From assembly GCA_003141895.1 (NCBI GenBank), contig PLNT01000040.1, positions 26,634 to 90,633 of the forward strand: 64,000 bases of DNA. The letters run 5' to 3'. The position numbers and the translations under genes were made by a program. The notes under the pieces are model-generated. The model was not told the DNA's origin and searched no databases. It worked only from the letters and a program-made list of their open reading frames with translations. This document shows positions 1 through 10,289 of the stretch, piece after piece (the first letter of the stretch is position 1; each line of letters opens with the position of its first letter). Source of the DNA: Bacteroidales bacterium. Lineage in GTDB: Bacteria > Bacteroidota > Bacteroidia > Bacteroidales > VadinHA17.

Positions 1-41
1 CAAAATCGTCATCCCTACCTATTCCGTGCACTTCATGAACT

Positions 42-72
42 GTCATCCCGAACGAAGTGAGGGATCTCCAAA
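42..72. repeat. Truncated copy of the GTCAT..CGAACGAAGTGA dispersed repeat
   Basis: The segment GTCATCCCGAACGAAGTGA followed by GGGATCTCC has the same plan as the start of the repeat at 49021 (GTCATTGCGAACGAAGTGA, then AGCAATCTCC). Only the left arm is present here. It lies downstream of the aroK stop. Confidence 0.5.
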
Positions 73-136
73 ATGTTTCACGAAATTTTATCATATTAAG
101 CCCCTTCAAGGGAGTTTTAATTCCCGCGTTAAAAAA

Positions 137-664
137 TCAAAGGTTAAGCTTAAATCTAACCAGGCGTACTATCTGATCAATATCCGGATTAATTCCTCCT
201 ATAATTATCTCAGATCTTTCATACCATTTTTCCCTTTCTGCAAGTTTTTTTTCAATAAAGACCTTCAGGTTTCCCTTATCAAGATCTATAATCAGAGGCC
301 TGCCACCTCTTGATTCAGACAGACGTGATTCCAGTTCGTCGGGCGTTAATTTAAGATAAACTGTCAGACCGGTCCCGAGCATAAATTCCATGTTTTCATC
401 ATGACAGGGAGTGCCGCCGCCTGTCGAAACAATAGTGTTTTTAACAGATTTCAGATTTTCAAGAACCTTTGTTTCTATCTCACGGAAACATTCCTCTCCA
501 TTTTGTGAAAAGATTTCAGGTATAGTTTTTCCAGCGTGTTCCTCAACCATTTTGTCGAGATCGACAAAGGACCATTTCAGACGTAATGCCAACTCTCTTC
601 CGATTGTTGTCTTACCGCAGCCCATAAAACCAATCATGTAGATAATATGGTTTCTGATAATCAT
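137..664 (-). CDS. aroK: Shikimate kinase
   Basis: Cytosolic enzyme that phosphorylates shikimate to shikimate 3-phosphate with ATP, the fifth step of the chorismate pathway. The 175-residue length is normal for the family. A Walker A loop GFMGCGKTT lies at residues 12-20, the shikimate-binding DLD follows near residue 36, the GGGT motif (STGGGTPC) is near residue 82, and the lid arginine region RPL near residue 122. The start codon overlaps the parC stop (ATGA, 661-664), so it is probably the last gene of a parE-parC-aroK operon. The link to topoisomerase IV looks like shared transcription, not shared function. Confidence 0.95.
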   Translation of the reverse strand: MIIRNHIIYMIGFMGCGKTTIGRELALRLKWSFVDLDKMVEEHAGKTIPEIFSQNGEECFREIETKVLENLKSVKNTIVSTGGGTPCHDENMEFMLGTGLTVYLKLTPDELESRLSESRGGRPLIIDLDKGNLKVFIEKKLAEREKWYERSEIIIGGINPDIDQIVRLVRFKLNL

Positions 665-3285
665 AGCTCAAGCTTCATCTGTGCCGGATCATCATGGATT
701 GGAGGTTGCGGTAGTTCTTCTTCAGGGTTTTCCTCCTTTTGAATCTCAACCTCTTTTTTAATAAAAGGTTCAATCTCCTGTATATTCTCGACCATATAGC
801 TGGTCATCCTCTTACCTTTTGCTTTATAGCTTTTAACACCTATAAATTCGGCAACTTCAATTATCTCATTATCCCTGTCCTTATGCTTACCTCCGAAGTG
901 AATTTCAAAACGCGGATATTCTACTTCAGTGAGACTTATCAGTTTTGACTCAGGATCTTCATTTATGAAACATTGCGGTTTCTCTGATTCTTCGATTGTA
1001 AACCGCTTTAGATAATAAAACTTCTGTTCAGCATCCCAGTAAATAGCTGAATAAACTTTGCCATGCCTGAATTTTTCAATTATGAGTATGTTGTCTTCAA
1101 AATGATTAGACAAATCGAATCCAGTTATTCTGAAGAACCCATTTTTCGAAATAACAAGTATTTTATCATCAGCACTGAATTCACCGAGAAAAATACCTCT
1201 TCCATCGACATTTAGTCTGAATACTGCATCATCAAACCAGATTTTTCTTCCACCGAGTGTTGAAAGTCCCTTTTCTTTAAGGCTTATTTTTTGAACAGCA
1301 TTTTTTGTGAGTATGTTACCCATCGAGGATTTTCCTTTTATGTTCATCTGACCGAAATCAAATTCGAACATAAGCTTCTTAAGTCTTGCCTTTGGTTTGT
1401 GATGAACCTTTATTACTTCAGCTTCACCATTAGGGTTCACGCTCAGATATACTATTTTGGATCCCGGCGTCCCCCTGGTCAGATTGTATTCTTTGTCGCG
1501 CGTCAGACCTGATATTGCACACCTTTTTGCAAGCAAAGCTCCGTCCTTACCGTCCTGATATACGATATTGTAAATAGTTCGTTCATCGTTCTTCAGAAAA
1601 ACCTGGGCATAAAGGATATCGTTACCTACAAATATCTTATCAGCCACTTTTGTTATCAGATAAACCCCATCTTTTCTGATAACAATCACATCGTCAATAT
1701 CAGAGCAGTCGCATATGAACTCATCTTTCTTCAGACCGGTTCCTATGAACCCCTCTTTATAATTTATATAAAGCTTGGCATTATTTGCCACTACTTTTGT
1801 AGCCTCAATGGTATCGAAACTCCTTAATTCTGTCTTTCTCTCCTTGTCCTTTCCGTATTTTTTCTTTATCTGGCGGAAGTAGTTGATAGCGAATGGTATA
1901 ATATTACGCAGATGATTTTTCACTTCCTCCAGTTCTGTCTCTATTCCTTTTATATGTTCATCTGCTTTTTTTACGTCGAACTTTGATATTCTCTTGATTT
2001 TAATTTCAGTAAGCTGGATTATATCCTCCCTTGTAACTTCTCTCAGGAGAAGCTTCTTAAAGGGATCGAGACCTTTGTCAATTGCGGTAATTACTGCTTC
2101 CCATGTTTCACATTCTTCAATGTCGTGATAGATCCTTTCTTCAATGAATATCTTTTCCAGTGAAGACATATGCCATTCTTCCTGCAATTCACCAAGTCTG
2201 ATCTCCAGTTCACGCTTCAGAAGCTCAACCGTCCTGTCAGCAGAATGCTTAAGTATAGTACTGACCCCCATAAAAGAGGGCTTATCATCAACAATAACGC
2301 AAGTATTCGGTGAAATAGAATATTCACAATCAGTCAGGGCATAGAGTGCATCAATTGTTTTGTCGGGAGATACACCAGGGATCAGATGGACTACAATTTC
2401 GACGTTTGCTGAGGTGTTATCATCGATCTTTCTGATCTTGATCTTTCCCTTCTCATTAGCCTTTATTATTGATTCAATAAGGGTGGTTGTGTTTTTTCCA
2501 AATGGAATTTCCGTTATGATAAGAGCCTTTTTGTCAATTTTTTCAATTTTTGCTCTGACTTTTATTACCCCTCCCCGTTGTCCGTCATTGTATTTTGATA
2601 CATCCACCATTCCCCCGGTTGGGAAATCAGGATAAATTACAAAATCTTTCCCTTGCAGATAGTCTATAGATGCATCAATAAGTTCATTGAAATTATGAGG
2701 CAGAATTTTTGAAGCCAGTCCGACAGCTATTCCTTCCACCCCTTGAGCAAGCAATAACGGAAACTTTACAGGAAGTGTAACAGGTTCTTTATTTCTCCCG
2801 TCATACGATAATTTCCATTCTGTTATTTTATTATTGAAAACTACTTCGAGAGCAAACTTTGATAATCTGGCTTCAATATATCTTGGAGCAGCTGCACCAT
2901 CGCCTGTCAGTAAATTTCCCCAGTTACCCTGTGCATCAACCAGAAGGTCTTTCTGTCCAAGCTGAACAAGTGCATCACCGATTGAGGCATCACCATGAGG
3001 ATGAAACTGCATAGTATGCCCTATAATATTTGCAACTTTATTATACCGGCCGTCATCCATCCTTTTCATTGAATGAAGTATCCGGCGCTGAACCGGTTTC
3101 AGTCCGTCGTGGAGATGAGGAACAGCTCTTTCTAGGATAACATACGACGCATAATCAAGGAACCAGTTCTGATACATACCCGACAATGCTGTAACGGAAT
3201 GCAGTGCTGCAGGACCTGATGGTACTATTTCAGTTCTGTTGGTATTGCTTATTTCAAGTTCCTCTTCTTCCATTTTTGAACTCAC
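661..3285 (-). CDS. parC: DNA topoisomerase IV subunit A
   Basis: Breakage-reunion subunit of the type IIA topoisomerase that decatenates daughter chromosomes. The 874-residue protein has the winged-helix core with the catalytic tyrosine in APRYIEARL (Tyr136), preceded by the DGLKPVQRRIL and HPHGD motifs (about 60-98). A coiled-coil gate region and a C-terminal beta-propeller-like part follow. No canonical GyrA box (QRRGGKG) was seen, and the gene follows a 620-residue ParE-type B subunit with a 3-nt gap, so ParC is preferred over GyrA. The acidic, proline-rich tail after about residue 845 is probably disordered. The stop overlaps the aroK start. Confidence 0.9.
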   Translation of the reverse strand: MSSKMEEEELEISNTNRTEIVPSGPAALHSVTALSGMYQNWFLDYASYVILERAVPHLHDGLKPVQRRILHSMKRMDDGRYNKVANIIGHTMQFHPHGDASIGDALVQLGQKDLLVDAQGNWGNLLTGDGAAAPRYIEARLSKFALEVVFNNKITEWKLSYDGRNKEPVTLPVKFPLLLAQGVEGIAVGLASKILPHNFNELIDASIDYLQGKDFVIYPDFPTGGMVDVSKYNDGQRGGVIKVRAKIEKIDKKALIITEIPFGKNTTTLIESIIKANEKGKIKIRKIDDNTSANVEIVVHLIPGVSPDKTIDALYALTDCEYSISPNTCVIVDDKPSFMGVSTILKHSADRTVELLKRELEIRLGELQEEWHMSSLEKIFIEERIYHDIEECETWEAVITAIDKGLDPFKKLLLREVTREDIIQLTEIKIKRISKFDVKKADEHIKGIETELEEVKNHLRNIIPFAINYFRQIKKKYGKDKERKTELRSFDTIEATKVVANNAKLYINYKEGFIGTGLKKDEFICDCSDIDDVIVIRKDGVYLITKVADKIFVGNDILYAQVFLKNDERTIYNIVYQDGKDGALLAKRCAISGLTRDKEYNLTRGTPGSKIVYLSVNPNGEAEVIKVHHKPKARLKKLMFEFDFGQMNIKGKSSMGNILTKNAVQKISLKEKGLSTLGGRKIWFDDAVFRLNVDGRGIFLGEFSADDKILVISKNGFFRITGFDLSNHFEDNILIIEKFRHGKVYSAIYWDAEQKFYYLKRFTIEESEKPQCFINEDPESKLISLTEVEYPRFEIHFGGKHKDRDNEIIEVAEFIGVKSYKAKGKRMTSYMVENIQEIEPFIKKEVEIQKEENPEEELPQPPIHDDPAQMKLEL

Positions 3286-3288
3286 TGT

Positions 3289-5151
3289 TTATTCAACTTT
3301 TACTTCTGCCTTTTCCTCATCTACAATATCTTCTTCTATTCTCAGGTTTTCAATTATAAAATCCTGACGGTCAGGTGTATTTTTCCCCATAAAGAATTCA
3401 AGAAAGCCATTCACTGAGTCATTTTTCTTCATCCTTACCGGTTCAAGCCGCATCTCTTTTCCGATAAAATTTGCAAACTCGTCGGGGGAAATTTCGCCGA
3501 GTCCCTTGAATCGCGTAATTTCCGGAGTTGGTCCCAATGCCTTCACAGCTTTTGCTTTCTCATCAGGCGAATAACAATATCTTGTTTCTTTTTTATTTCT
3601 GACCCTGAAAAGCGGGGTTTGTAGAATGTAAACGTGCCCTTTCCTTACAAGGTCGGGAAAGAACTGCAGGAAAAACGTAAGCAAAAGCAGTCTGATGTGC
3701 ATTCCATCAACATCAGCATCAGTAGCTACAACAACGTTATTGTATCTCAGGTTTTCAATACCGTCCTCAATATTGAGTGCAGCCTGAAGAAGATTAAACT
3801 CCTCATTCTCATATACAATCTTTTTTGTAAGCCCGTATGAATTCAGCGGTTTACCGCGCAAACTGAAAACAGCCTGTGTCTCCACATTTCTTGACTTGGT
3901 AATAGAACCGCTTGCAGAATCACCTTCGGTAATAAATAATGTTGAATCAAGCTTGTTTGAATCATTGGTATTGTAATGTGTCCGGCAGTCCCTCAGTTTT
4001 TTGTTATGCAGACTCACCTTTTTCGCCCTGTCCCTTGCAAGTTTCTGGATAGATGAAATAGCTTTTCTCTCCTTTTCAGAATCCTGTATTTTTTTGAGTA
4101 TTATCCTGGCAGTTTCGGGATTTTTGTGAAGAAAATCATCCAGCTGTTTTTTTATGAATTCGCTGATGAAATTTCTGACAGAAGGTCCCTCAGGTCCCAT
4201 ATCTTTTGAACCAAGTTTTGTCTTAGTCTGAGATTCAAATATTGGTTCCTCCACTTTAATGCTGACAGCTGCAATTATTGATGACCTAATATCGGAAGGG
4301 TCATAGTCTTTTTTATAAAAATCTCTTATAGTCTTAACAATTGCTTCCCTGAAAGCAATAAGGTGAGTCCCACCCTGGGTTGTATTCTGCCCATTGACAA
4401 AACTGTAATAATCTTCTCCGTACTGAAATCCATGAGTGAATGCAATCTCAATATCCTCGCCGGTCAGATGAATGATGGGATAAAGACCTTCCTTTCCCAT
4501 GTTCTCATTTAACAGATCAACAAGACCGTTTCGGGAAAAGAATTTATTTCCATTAAAATTAATTACAAGACCGGAATTCAGATAAACATTGTTTTTCAGC
4601 ATTGTATCTACATATTCCGAGATGTAATAGTAGTTGCCGAACATATCTTCATCGGGCTGGAATATAACTTCAACACCATTTTCTTCAGTTGAAGGTTCAA
4701 GAGGGCGATCGATGACGGTTCTTCCATGCTCAAATTCACAGATCTTAATCTGCCCGTCCCTGATAGATCTTATGACGAATTTACTTGATAAAGCATTTAC
4801 TGCTTTTACACCCACCCCGTTAAGACCAACAGATTTTTTAAAAGCCTTTGAATCATACTTTGCCCCGGTGTTCATTTTGGAGACAGCATCAAGCACTTTT
4901 CCGAGGGGGATCCCTCTTCCGAAATCGCGAACCCTAACCTCTTTGCCTGTGATGGACACATCAATTTTTTTACCGTATCCCATCATATACTCGTCGAGTG
5001 AATTATCCATTACCTCTTTTAGAAGTACATAAACACCATCATCCTGAGAAGAACCATCACCCAGCTTCCCGATATACATTCCGGGTCGCAGGCGGATATG
5101 TTCTCTCCACTCAAGAGTTTTTATATGTTCTTCCGAATATCCAACTGACAT
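3289..5151 (-). CDS. parE: DNA topoisomerase IV subunit B
   Basis: ATPase subunit partnering ParC. At the N-terminus are the GHKL ATP-site motifs: [10 protein letters not shown] near residue 46, the GRGIP loop near 78, and [15 protein letters not shown] near 107. The TOPRIM domain follows, with TEGDSASG near residue 410 and the Mg-binding DADVDGMHI near 480. The short length (620 residues) lacks the insert of proteobacterial GyrB. It is the first gene of the parE-parC-aroK operon. A TAnnTTTG promoter element lies about 18 nt upstream of the start. Confidence 0.92.
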   Translation of the reverse strand: MSVGYSEEHIKTLEWREHIRLRPGMYIGKLGDGSSQDDGVYVLLKEVMDNSLDEYMMGYGKKIDVSITGKEVRVRDFGRGIPLGKVLDAVSKMNTGAKYDSKAFKKSVGLNGVGVKAVNALSSKFVIRSIRDGQIKICEFEHGRTVIDRPLEPSTEENGVEVIFQPDEDMFGNYYYISEYVDTMLKNNVYLNSGLVINFNGNKFFSRNGLVDLLNENMGKEGLYPIIHLTGEDIEIAFTHGFQYGEDYYSFVNGQNTTQGGTHLIAFREAIVKTIRDFYKKDYDPSDIRSSIIAAVSIKVEEPIFESQTKTKLGSKDMGPEGPSVRNFISEFIKKQLDDFLHKNPETARIILKKIQDSEKERKAISSIQKLARDRAKKVSLHNKKLRDCRTHYNTNDSNKLDSTLFITEGDSASGSITKSRNVETQAVFSLRGKPLNSYGLTKKIVYENEEFNLLQAALNIEDGIENLRYNNVVVATDADVDGMHIRLLLLTFFLQFFPDLVRKGHVYILQTPLFRVRNKKETRYCYSPDEKAKAVKALGPTPEITRFKGLGEISPDEFANFIGKEMRLEPVRMKKNDSVNGFLEFFMGKNTPDRQDFIIENLRIEEDIVDEEKAEVKVE

Positions 5152-5168
5152 TTTGCAGAAATTTTGGG

Positions 5169-5176
5169 CAAATATA
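5169..5176 (-). promoter_or_regulatory. Bacteroidota-type -7 element for parE
   Basis: On the minus strand this reads TATATTTG, matching the TAnnTTTG consensus of the Bacteroidota primary sigma factor. It lies 18 nt upstream of the parE ATG, giving a leader of only about 11-13 nt. A clear -33 box at the usual spacing was not found. Confidence 0.5.
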
Positions 5177-5340
5177 ACTAATTACCGAAGGTATTGCCTG
5201 TCAATTTTTCAACAATTGAATCGATTTTTTAATCTGAAAAAGGTGTGAGAAGGCAGTATCTAAAATATTTAGCTGATTAAATGATAATTACGATTTGAGG
5301 GGAAATGTTGATAAATGACCAGTAAAGAATACTACCTTAT

Positions 5341-5464
5341 ACCTCCTCGGCCTTCGGCCACTCTCCCTGAAGGGGGAGAAAATTCTACAAATAAGTAAAT
5401 TCTTACTAAACCGACGAGTATTATCGCCCCTTTAGGGGAGATGTCGCGGAGCGACAGAGGGGTT
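5341..5464. repeat. C-run/G-run dispersed repeat, copy A
   Basis: Intergenic element with outer complementary ends (ACCTCCTC to GAGGGGT), a GCCTTCGGCC hairpin, CTCCCTGAAGGGGGAGAAAATTCT, a linker with ACGAGTATTATCGCCCC, and a second stem GCCCCTTTAGGGGAG. The repeat at 51472-51869 has the same order and largely the same sequence. The permease reading frame ends inside it. It may act as a bidirectional terminator. Confidence 0.75.
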
Positions 5465-6856
5465 CCCAACTCCGGCATCCTGCCTCAGCTTATCCACTCC
5501 CTTATCCTTTCTGTTATTCTGAAGCATCATATATAGATAAACCGGTATCCCTGACAGCATAAGAATAAATCCATACATTACTACTCTTTCTCCTGTTCCA
5601 TAGATAGCATATATAGAATATCCAAAGGCAAGTAGTGCAAAGAGTGAGTTCTTGAGAAAACTAAAAAAATTAAAATCTGACGAATGGTTTTTCAACAGAA
5701 TGATATCAGCTGCTGCAGAGAAAGCATAAGCAGGTAAAAAAGCCAGGGTAGCGAGTAACAGCATAAAATTAAAAGCAGAACTTAAGGTACCCATATAGTT
5801 CAATATAAGAAGGACATTTGCTGCCAGACCGCTAATTATAAGGGAAGTAACCGGAGTCAGGTATTTCGGATGAATTTTCGCGAAGAATGCAGGAAAAAGT
5901 TTATCCTGCGAAGCACCAAATGCACTTCTGGCTGTTGTCAGTATCCACCCGGAAGAAGCTCCAAGTGTTGATACTATTGCACCCAGGGCTATAAAGTTAC
6001 CACCCCAGGTTCCACCGGTTGCTTTATTAATGATATCTGCAAGAGGAGCATTGGAGCTGGCTAATGTTGTCTGATCCAGAACACCCATTCCTACAACTGA
6101 AACAATAATATATACTGCAGCGGCAATTAAAGTTCCGTAAACTGTGCTTTTCCTTATATTTTTTTCCGGATTCTTAATTTCTCCGGCAGGAACAGTGGCA
6201 CTTTCGATGCCTACGAACGCCCAGAGGGCAATTGCAATTGCTGCAGGTAAAGTACTCATACCTGCCACTTTTGCACTTGAAACTGTGGAGAGCATTGCAG
6301 GATTAAAATGCATTGCGGCAATAATTACAAATATCACTAAAGCACCTACTTTCAATATAGTAGTAATCACGCTGACTCTGCCTGCTCCTTTAACACCCAG
6401 AATATTTATAATTGTAAAAAACCATAATATCCCCGAAGTTACAAGGAAGGCAATTACCGGTGAAGTTGCAGCAGGAACAAAATAGGTGAAATAAAGCATA
6501 AATGCCGTAATGATTGCTGCATTTCCTACCCAGGCTCCTATCCAGTAGGTCCATGCAATTAAAAATCCTGCAAAATCACCGAAGGCGGCTCTGGTATAAA
6601 CAATAGGGCCACCTGTTCTGGGCATCGCAGTTCCCAGACTGGCAAAACTCAAGGCAATCAATAATGAACCGACAGAAGTTATTATCCAGGCTAAAATGGC
6701 AGTTTTGGGATTTGAAGCTGCGGCCAGGGATGCTGCAGAGGTAAAGATACCCGATCCAATGCAGTTACCCACTACAATGGCAACTGCTGCGGTGAGCCCT
6801 AATTCACGCTTTAATTCTATATTATCAGTATCTAAAACATCCTTGATCTTTCCCAT
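5432..6856 (-). CDS. APC superfamily amino acid permease
   Basis: Inner-membrane transporter of 474 residues with about 12 hydrophobic segments. The N-terminal segment VVGNCIGSGIFTS (about 27-39) is the glycine-rich TM1 motif of the amino acid/polyamine/organocation family. Substrate cannot be read from the sequence. The last residues (NPSVAPRHLP) are encoded by the dispersed repeat at 5341-5464, so the native C-terminus has been extended or replaced by repeat sequence. It is flanked by a repeat on one side and a 69-nt gap to the MutS-like gene on the other. Confidence 0.88.
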   Translation of the reverse strand: MGKIKDVLDTDNIELKRELGLTAAVAIVVGNCIGSGIFTSAASLAAASNPKTAILAWIITSVGSLLIALSFASLGTAMPRTGGPIVYTRAAFGDFAGFLIAWTYWIGAWVGNAAIITAFMLYFTYFVPAATSPVIAFLVTSGILWFFTIINILGVKGAGRVSVITTILKVGALVIFVIIAAMHFNPAMLSTVSSAKVAGMSTLPAAIAIALWAFVGIESATVPAGEIKNPEKNIRKSTVYGTLIAAAVYIIVSVVGMGVLDQTTLASSNAPLADIINKATGGTWGGNFIALGAIVSTLGASSGWILTTARSAFGASQDKLFPAFFAKIHPKYLTPVTSLIISGLAANVLLILNYMGTLSSAFNFMLLLATLAFLPAYAFSAAADIILLKNHSSDFNFFSFLKNSLFALLAFGYSIYAIYGTGERVVMYGFILMLSGIPVYLYMMLQNNRKDKGVDKLRQDAGVGNPSVAPRHLP

Positions 6857-6925
6857 AAAAGCCTTCCTTATTTAGCTTGTTTTTAATTTCAAAGAGGTAA
6901 CCGGATATAATCCTATTTGTTCTCA

Positions 6926-8728
6926 TTAATCTAAAATCCCCATCTGCCTCATTAGAAATACTGCATTCATCTTTTGAGTGATACCCTCATGAATCTTATA
7001 ATCAAATCTAATATTTTCCCCGTCAATTTCAATTTCAAAACATTTATTTATTATCACGCCCTGATGATCGGCTTCCATTTTTCCCAGAGAAGTATCATGT
7101 GTAGCTAATAAGCCTGTCCCGTTTCGTTCGATTAATCTCTCAAGAAATAATTTTGAGCCAGTTGTTTTGTCAGCTGAGTTTGTCCCTTTAAGTATTTCAT
7201 CGAGTATAAAGATTACCGGCACTCCATCTTCGATCCTTGATTTGAGCAAATTAAGTCTTCTGAGTTCTGCATAGAAATAAGATTCATTATCAGAAAGTGA
7301 ATCCATGGTTCTCATACTTGTAAATAGTTTAGCTGGCATGAATTTCATTTCTGTTGCACAAACAGGGGCTCCAATCATACCAAGAATAAAATTAACTGCA
7401 ACCGTGCGCAAAAACGTGCTCTTCCCGGCCATATTTGCCCCGGATATGATACAGATTGTTCCCGTCTTTCCTAAAGAAAAATCATTACATATTCTTTTAC
7501 TCTCATCGATTAACTGATGTCCAAGGTTTTTTGCTGAAAATACTTCCTGATTGTAAGAAATACCAGGATAGGCAAAATCCGGATTGTTGTAAGCATAATT
7601 ACCCAAACTTATATAGGCATCAACCTGACCAATCATATTAAGCCACAAAGGGAACACATTCTTATACTCAGATTTCCATTTCTCAAGTCTGCTTATGCTT
7701 TGATAATCCCATAAAAAAAGCCCGTTCAGGACAGCACCTATCAGCATATTATTTCTGCTGTCAAATGCCTGAATTAACCTGCCAAGCTTTTTTACTGACA
7801 CTGAAGCTGAATTTCTCTTACCGGAAATATTCTTCTTAATCTCGTTTAGCACAGAAGAAGTAAACGACTCATATTCAAATGAATAAAGTAACTTATTTAT
7901 AGATGACAAAAAATTAAACTTCCGGGTAAGAGAATTATGTATCCTGTTTATTCTTCGAAGTCCGGCTGCTATGTACAAAAGATTTATCAAAAAGAAAAAA
8001 ACAAATACAGTATAGGGCAATATTCCCGTCACCAGAAATAAAAGCGAGAAAATTGTAGCGGCAGGGAGAATATAAATCAGTATTCTATTTATTGCTGATG
8101 AATTTACTACTGTTGGTTCATTCATCCAGTCAAGAAGTCCCGATATTTCAGTCTTTTCGAATGGTGTTTTCATGCCATGTGACATAAACTCCTGTCTCCA
8201 CTTATCTTTTAAAGCGATCTCTTTAACGGCTTCCTGACGTTTCAGTATTTCCGATGACAGCCTAAAAGGATCTGATAGCCAATCTGAAAGAATATCTCTC
8301 CCGTAAAATGTTACAGTTCTGTTCAGATATTGAAAAAGAGATGAAGTGCCGAACATGTCCACATCGAAGGTAAAATCATGCTTAATATCAATATAAGAGC
8401 TTCCTGTTTCAAAAGCTGAGAGATCACCATCCAGTGCATTTGCTTCATTTTGATTTATCCTGACCAGATTGTGTAAAAATTCTGCGCGGGCTGATGCATC
8501 AGAATAAAGTTTTAAAAGATAAAGGAATAGTGCGATAAGCAAAAAACTCAAAATAATTCCTGAAGAAATACTTATGGTAAACCCAATCCAGATAAATACA
8601 AATCCTCCAATAAATGTAAAAAGCCGCATTGCTGAGAGTAAAATTAATCTCCGGTTCTCCTTTTTTTCAAGGTTTCCATAGGTTAATACCGAATTAAGAT
8701 ATTTTTCTTTAAAATTATCTTTTCTCAT
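6926..8728 (-). CDS. Membrane-anchored MutS-family ATPase
   Basis: A 600-residue protein whose C-terminal third is a MutS ABC-type ATPase: Walker A GANMAGKST (about 427-435), a DNESYFYAELRR segment, Walker B IFILDEILKGTN and the H-loop LLATHDTSLG. Unlike MutS1 or MutS2 it has no mismatch-recognition domain or Smr domain. Instead it has two pairs of hydrophobic helices, at about 33-73 and 206-255, that should fix it in the inner membrane. Members of this kind occur in Bacteroidota; their role is not established. It is followed 4 nt later, upstream on the strand, by the methyltransferase-like gene, so they are probably co-transcribed. Confidence 0.85.
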   Translation of the reverse strand: MRKDNFKEKYLNSVLTYGNLEKKENRRLILLSAMRLFTFIGGFVFIWIGFTISISSGIILSFLLIALFLYLLKLYSDASARAEFLHNLVRINQNEANALDGDLSAFETGSSYIDIKHDFTFDVDMFGTSSLFQYLNRTVTFYGRDILSDWLSDPFRLSSEILKRQEAVKEIALKDKWRQEFMSHGMKTPFEKTEISGLLDWMNEPTVVNSSAINRILIYILPAATIFSLLFLVTGILPYTVFVFFFLINLLYIAAGLRRINRIHNSLTRKFNFLSSINKLLYSFEYESFTSSVLNEIKKNISGKRNSASVSVKKLGRLIQAFDSRNNMLIGAVLNGLFLWDYQSISRLEKWKSEYKNVFPLWLNMIGQVDAYISLGNYAYNNPDFAYPGISYNQEVFSAKNLGHQLIDESKRICNDFSLGKTGTICIISGANMAGKSTFLRTVAVNFILGMIGAPVCATEMKFMPAKLFTSMRTMDSLSDNESYFYAELRRLNLLKSRIEDGVPVIFILDEILKGTNSADKTTGSKLFLERLIERNGTGLLATHDTSLGKMEADHQGVIINKCFEIEIDGENIRFDYKIHEGITQKMNAVFLMRQMGILD

Positions 8729-8732
8729 CTTC

Positions 8733-9509
8733 TCAATTTATGAGGGCTACAACTTTGAACTGGCTCCCGCTATTATAAAGATCGCCTCCTCTCTTATCAA
8801 AATTCCAGGTCCATTCTTCATGAACCGAACCGGAAGGAAGATCGGTGCACAAAGTAGAAATCGTTTTTGTAACTCCTTCTCTGTTCGTTATGACTTCAGC
8901 ATAATCTGAGATCAGAACTGATTTAAATTTCATCAAAAAGTCAATATGTTTCTTCTGGATATCAGATCTGAAAAGTCTGAACACTTCTTCATCGATTTTA
9001 GATCTTTTCTTGATAAAATCAATTGGTAGTGATTCAAGTTGAGTAAGAATATTAAGAGAAATTATCATTCCAGGATCATTCGCCATACAATATTCAGGGA
9101 TAACAATCCTATCAAGCGACTTAAGCTTTTTAAAGAATGAATATTTCCGGGTCTTTTCCCATACTTCCGCAATTAAACCACCGGTTACATCCTGTTCAAC
9201 GAGTTCAACATTATCAGAATTTTGAACCTGATTTATTACGTCAGGCGGATGAATAATATCAACAAGACAGATCCTTGAAACCTTTTCCAGCATTTCCGTA
9301 AAAGGCAAGTCCAGCAACCACCCGCTTCCAAGAACAGTTATCTTCTCAGGTTTATATATATCGATGGCTTTGAGAATAAATTTTCTGCTATGTTCATGGT
9401 GATTTTCCCATCCGCCTTCCTGGCCCGCATGATGAACGATCATCCCTCTCTGGTAGTTATAATAACCCATCCTGCTGAGCATACGTCTATATTCAACGTT
9501 ATGAGTCAT
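8733..9509 (-). CDS. Rossmann/SAM methyltransferase-like protein, function unknown
   Basis: A 258-residue soluble protein. The stretch ITVLGSGWLLDLP (about 57-69) resembles methyltransferase motif I, and ICLVDIIHP (about 80-88) resembles motif II with the ribose-binding acidic residue. No family name is recognised with certainty and no catalytic NPPY-type motif is seen. It overlaps the plsC stop by 4 nt (9506-9509) and lies 4 nt from the MutS-like gene, so the three form one minus-strand unit. Confidence 0.6.
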   Translation of the reverse strand: MTHNVEYRRMLSRMGYYNYQRGMIVHHAGQEGGWENHHEHSRKFILKAIDIYKPEKITVLGSGWLLDLPFTEMLEKVSRICLVDIIHPPDVINQVQNSDNVELVEQDVTGGLIAEVWEKTRKYSFFKKLKSLDRIVIPEYCMANDPGMIISLNILTQLESLPIDFIKKRSKIDEEVFRLFRSDIQKKHIDFLMKFKSVLISDYAEVITNREGVTKTISTLCTDLPSGSVHEEWTWNFDKRGGDLYNSGSQFKVVALIN

Positions 9510-10252
9510 TTAATGCCTTTATTTCTAATCGTGGTTAATTCTGATTCCATTAATTGACTGAATTTAAGCGCCAGATTCTCAGGGATATCTGTGCCAAAAT
9601 CCTTTTGCAAAACCGGGTCTAAAACTTTAATTTTTATTTGAAAGCCGCTGCCGAAAATAATGCCATGTTTTGGAAGAATACCACCGGTGCCGTCGATAAT
9701 TACAGGTAATATCGGAACATCAGCCTGTAATGCGAGCTGAAATGCGCCTCTCCTGAAAAATCCGATTTCACTATTGAGTGAACGCGTTCCTTCAGGAAAC
9801 ATCATAATAGAGATTCCCTTTTTTAGACAATTATATGATCTTTCAAGCATTTCGGCTTTACTGTCGTCATTTTCACGGTCTACAATAATGTAATCAGCCA
9901 TTTTTAAGTACTGGCCAATAACCGGAACTTTAAAGTTTTCGATTTTCGATATCCATTTAAACTTATACCTGAGACAATTTATTATAATTATGTCGAGCAT
10001 TGACTGGTGGTTTGAAATGATAACATATGTAGTTCCCTTTTTTGCTTTTTCCCTGCCTTCTATGTGAATTTTCCAGATGGGGATAAGGTATGAAAGAACA
10101 AAACTCTGATGAGTAAGGAACCAATGAACAAGTCTCCTGTCTCTGTCAAAGGGATAAGCCAGCAGCCATACAATAATGTTAAGAGGAAATGTTACAACTA
10201 TGTAGCAGACACCTATTATCCAAACAATTATCGATTTAAGAATATCCATCAT
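9506..10252 (-). CDS. plsC: 1-acyl-sn-glycerol-3-phosphate acyltransferase
   Basis: Acylates lysophosphatidic acid at sn-2 in phospholipid synthesis, at the cytosolic face of the inner membrane. The 248-residue protein has an N-terminal hydrophobic anchor (about 8-34), the catalytic HX4D motif NHQSMLD (His82, Asp87) and the substrate-binding FPEGTRS (152-158), followed by VPILPVII. All four usual acyltransferase blocks are recognisable. Lysophospholipid or ornithine-lipid acyltransferase activity cannot be excluded from sequence alone. Confidence 0.88.
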   Translation of the reverse strand: MMDILKSIIVWIIGVCYIVVTFPLNIIVWLLAYPFDRDRRLVHWFLTHQSFVLSYLIPIWKIHIEGREKAKKGTTYVIISNHQSMLDIIIINCLRYKFKWISKIENFKVPVIGQYLKMADYIIVDRENDDSKAEMLERSYNCLKKGISIMMFPEGTRSLNSEIGFFRRGAFQLALQADVPILPVIIDGTGGILPKHGIIFGSGFQIKIKVLDPVLQKDFGTDIPENLALKFSQLMESELTTIRNKGIK

Positions 10253-10289
10253 TTTAAATACGGGTTTGTTTCATATTAATTCCGTTTTA

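Noticed and set aside
26..313. Plus-strand frame at the window start
   Set aside because: Runs through a repeat and antisense to the end of aroK; no recognisable content.
661..3285. Alternative call of the A subunit as GyrA
   Set aside because: No GyrA box was seen in the C-terminal domain and it pairs with a ParE-length B subunit; ParC is the better call, although this rests on length and motif absence.
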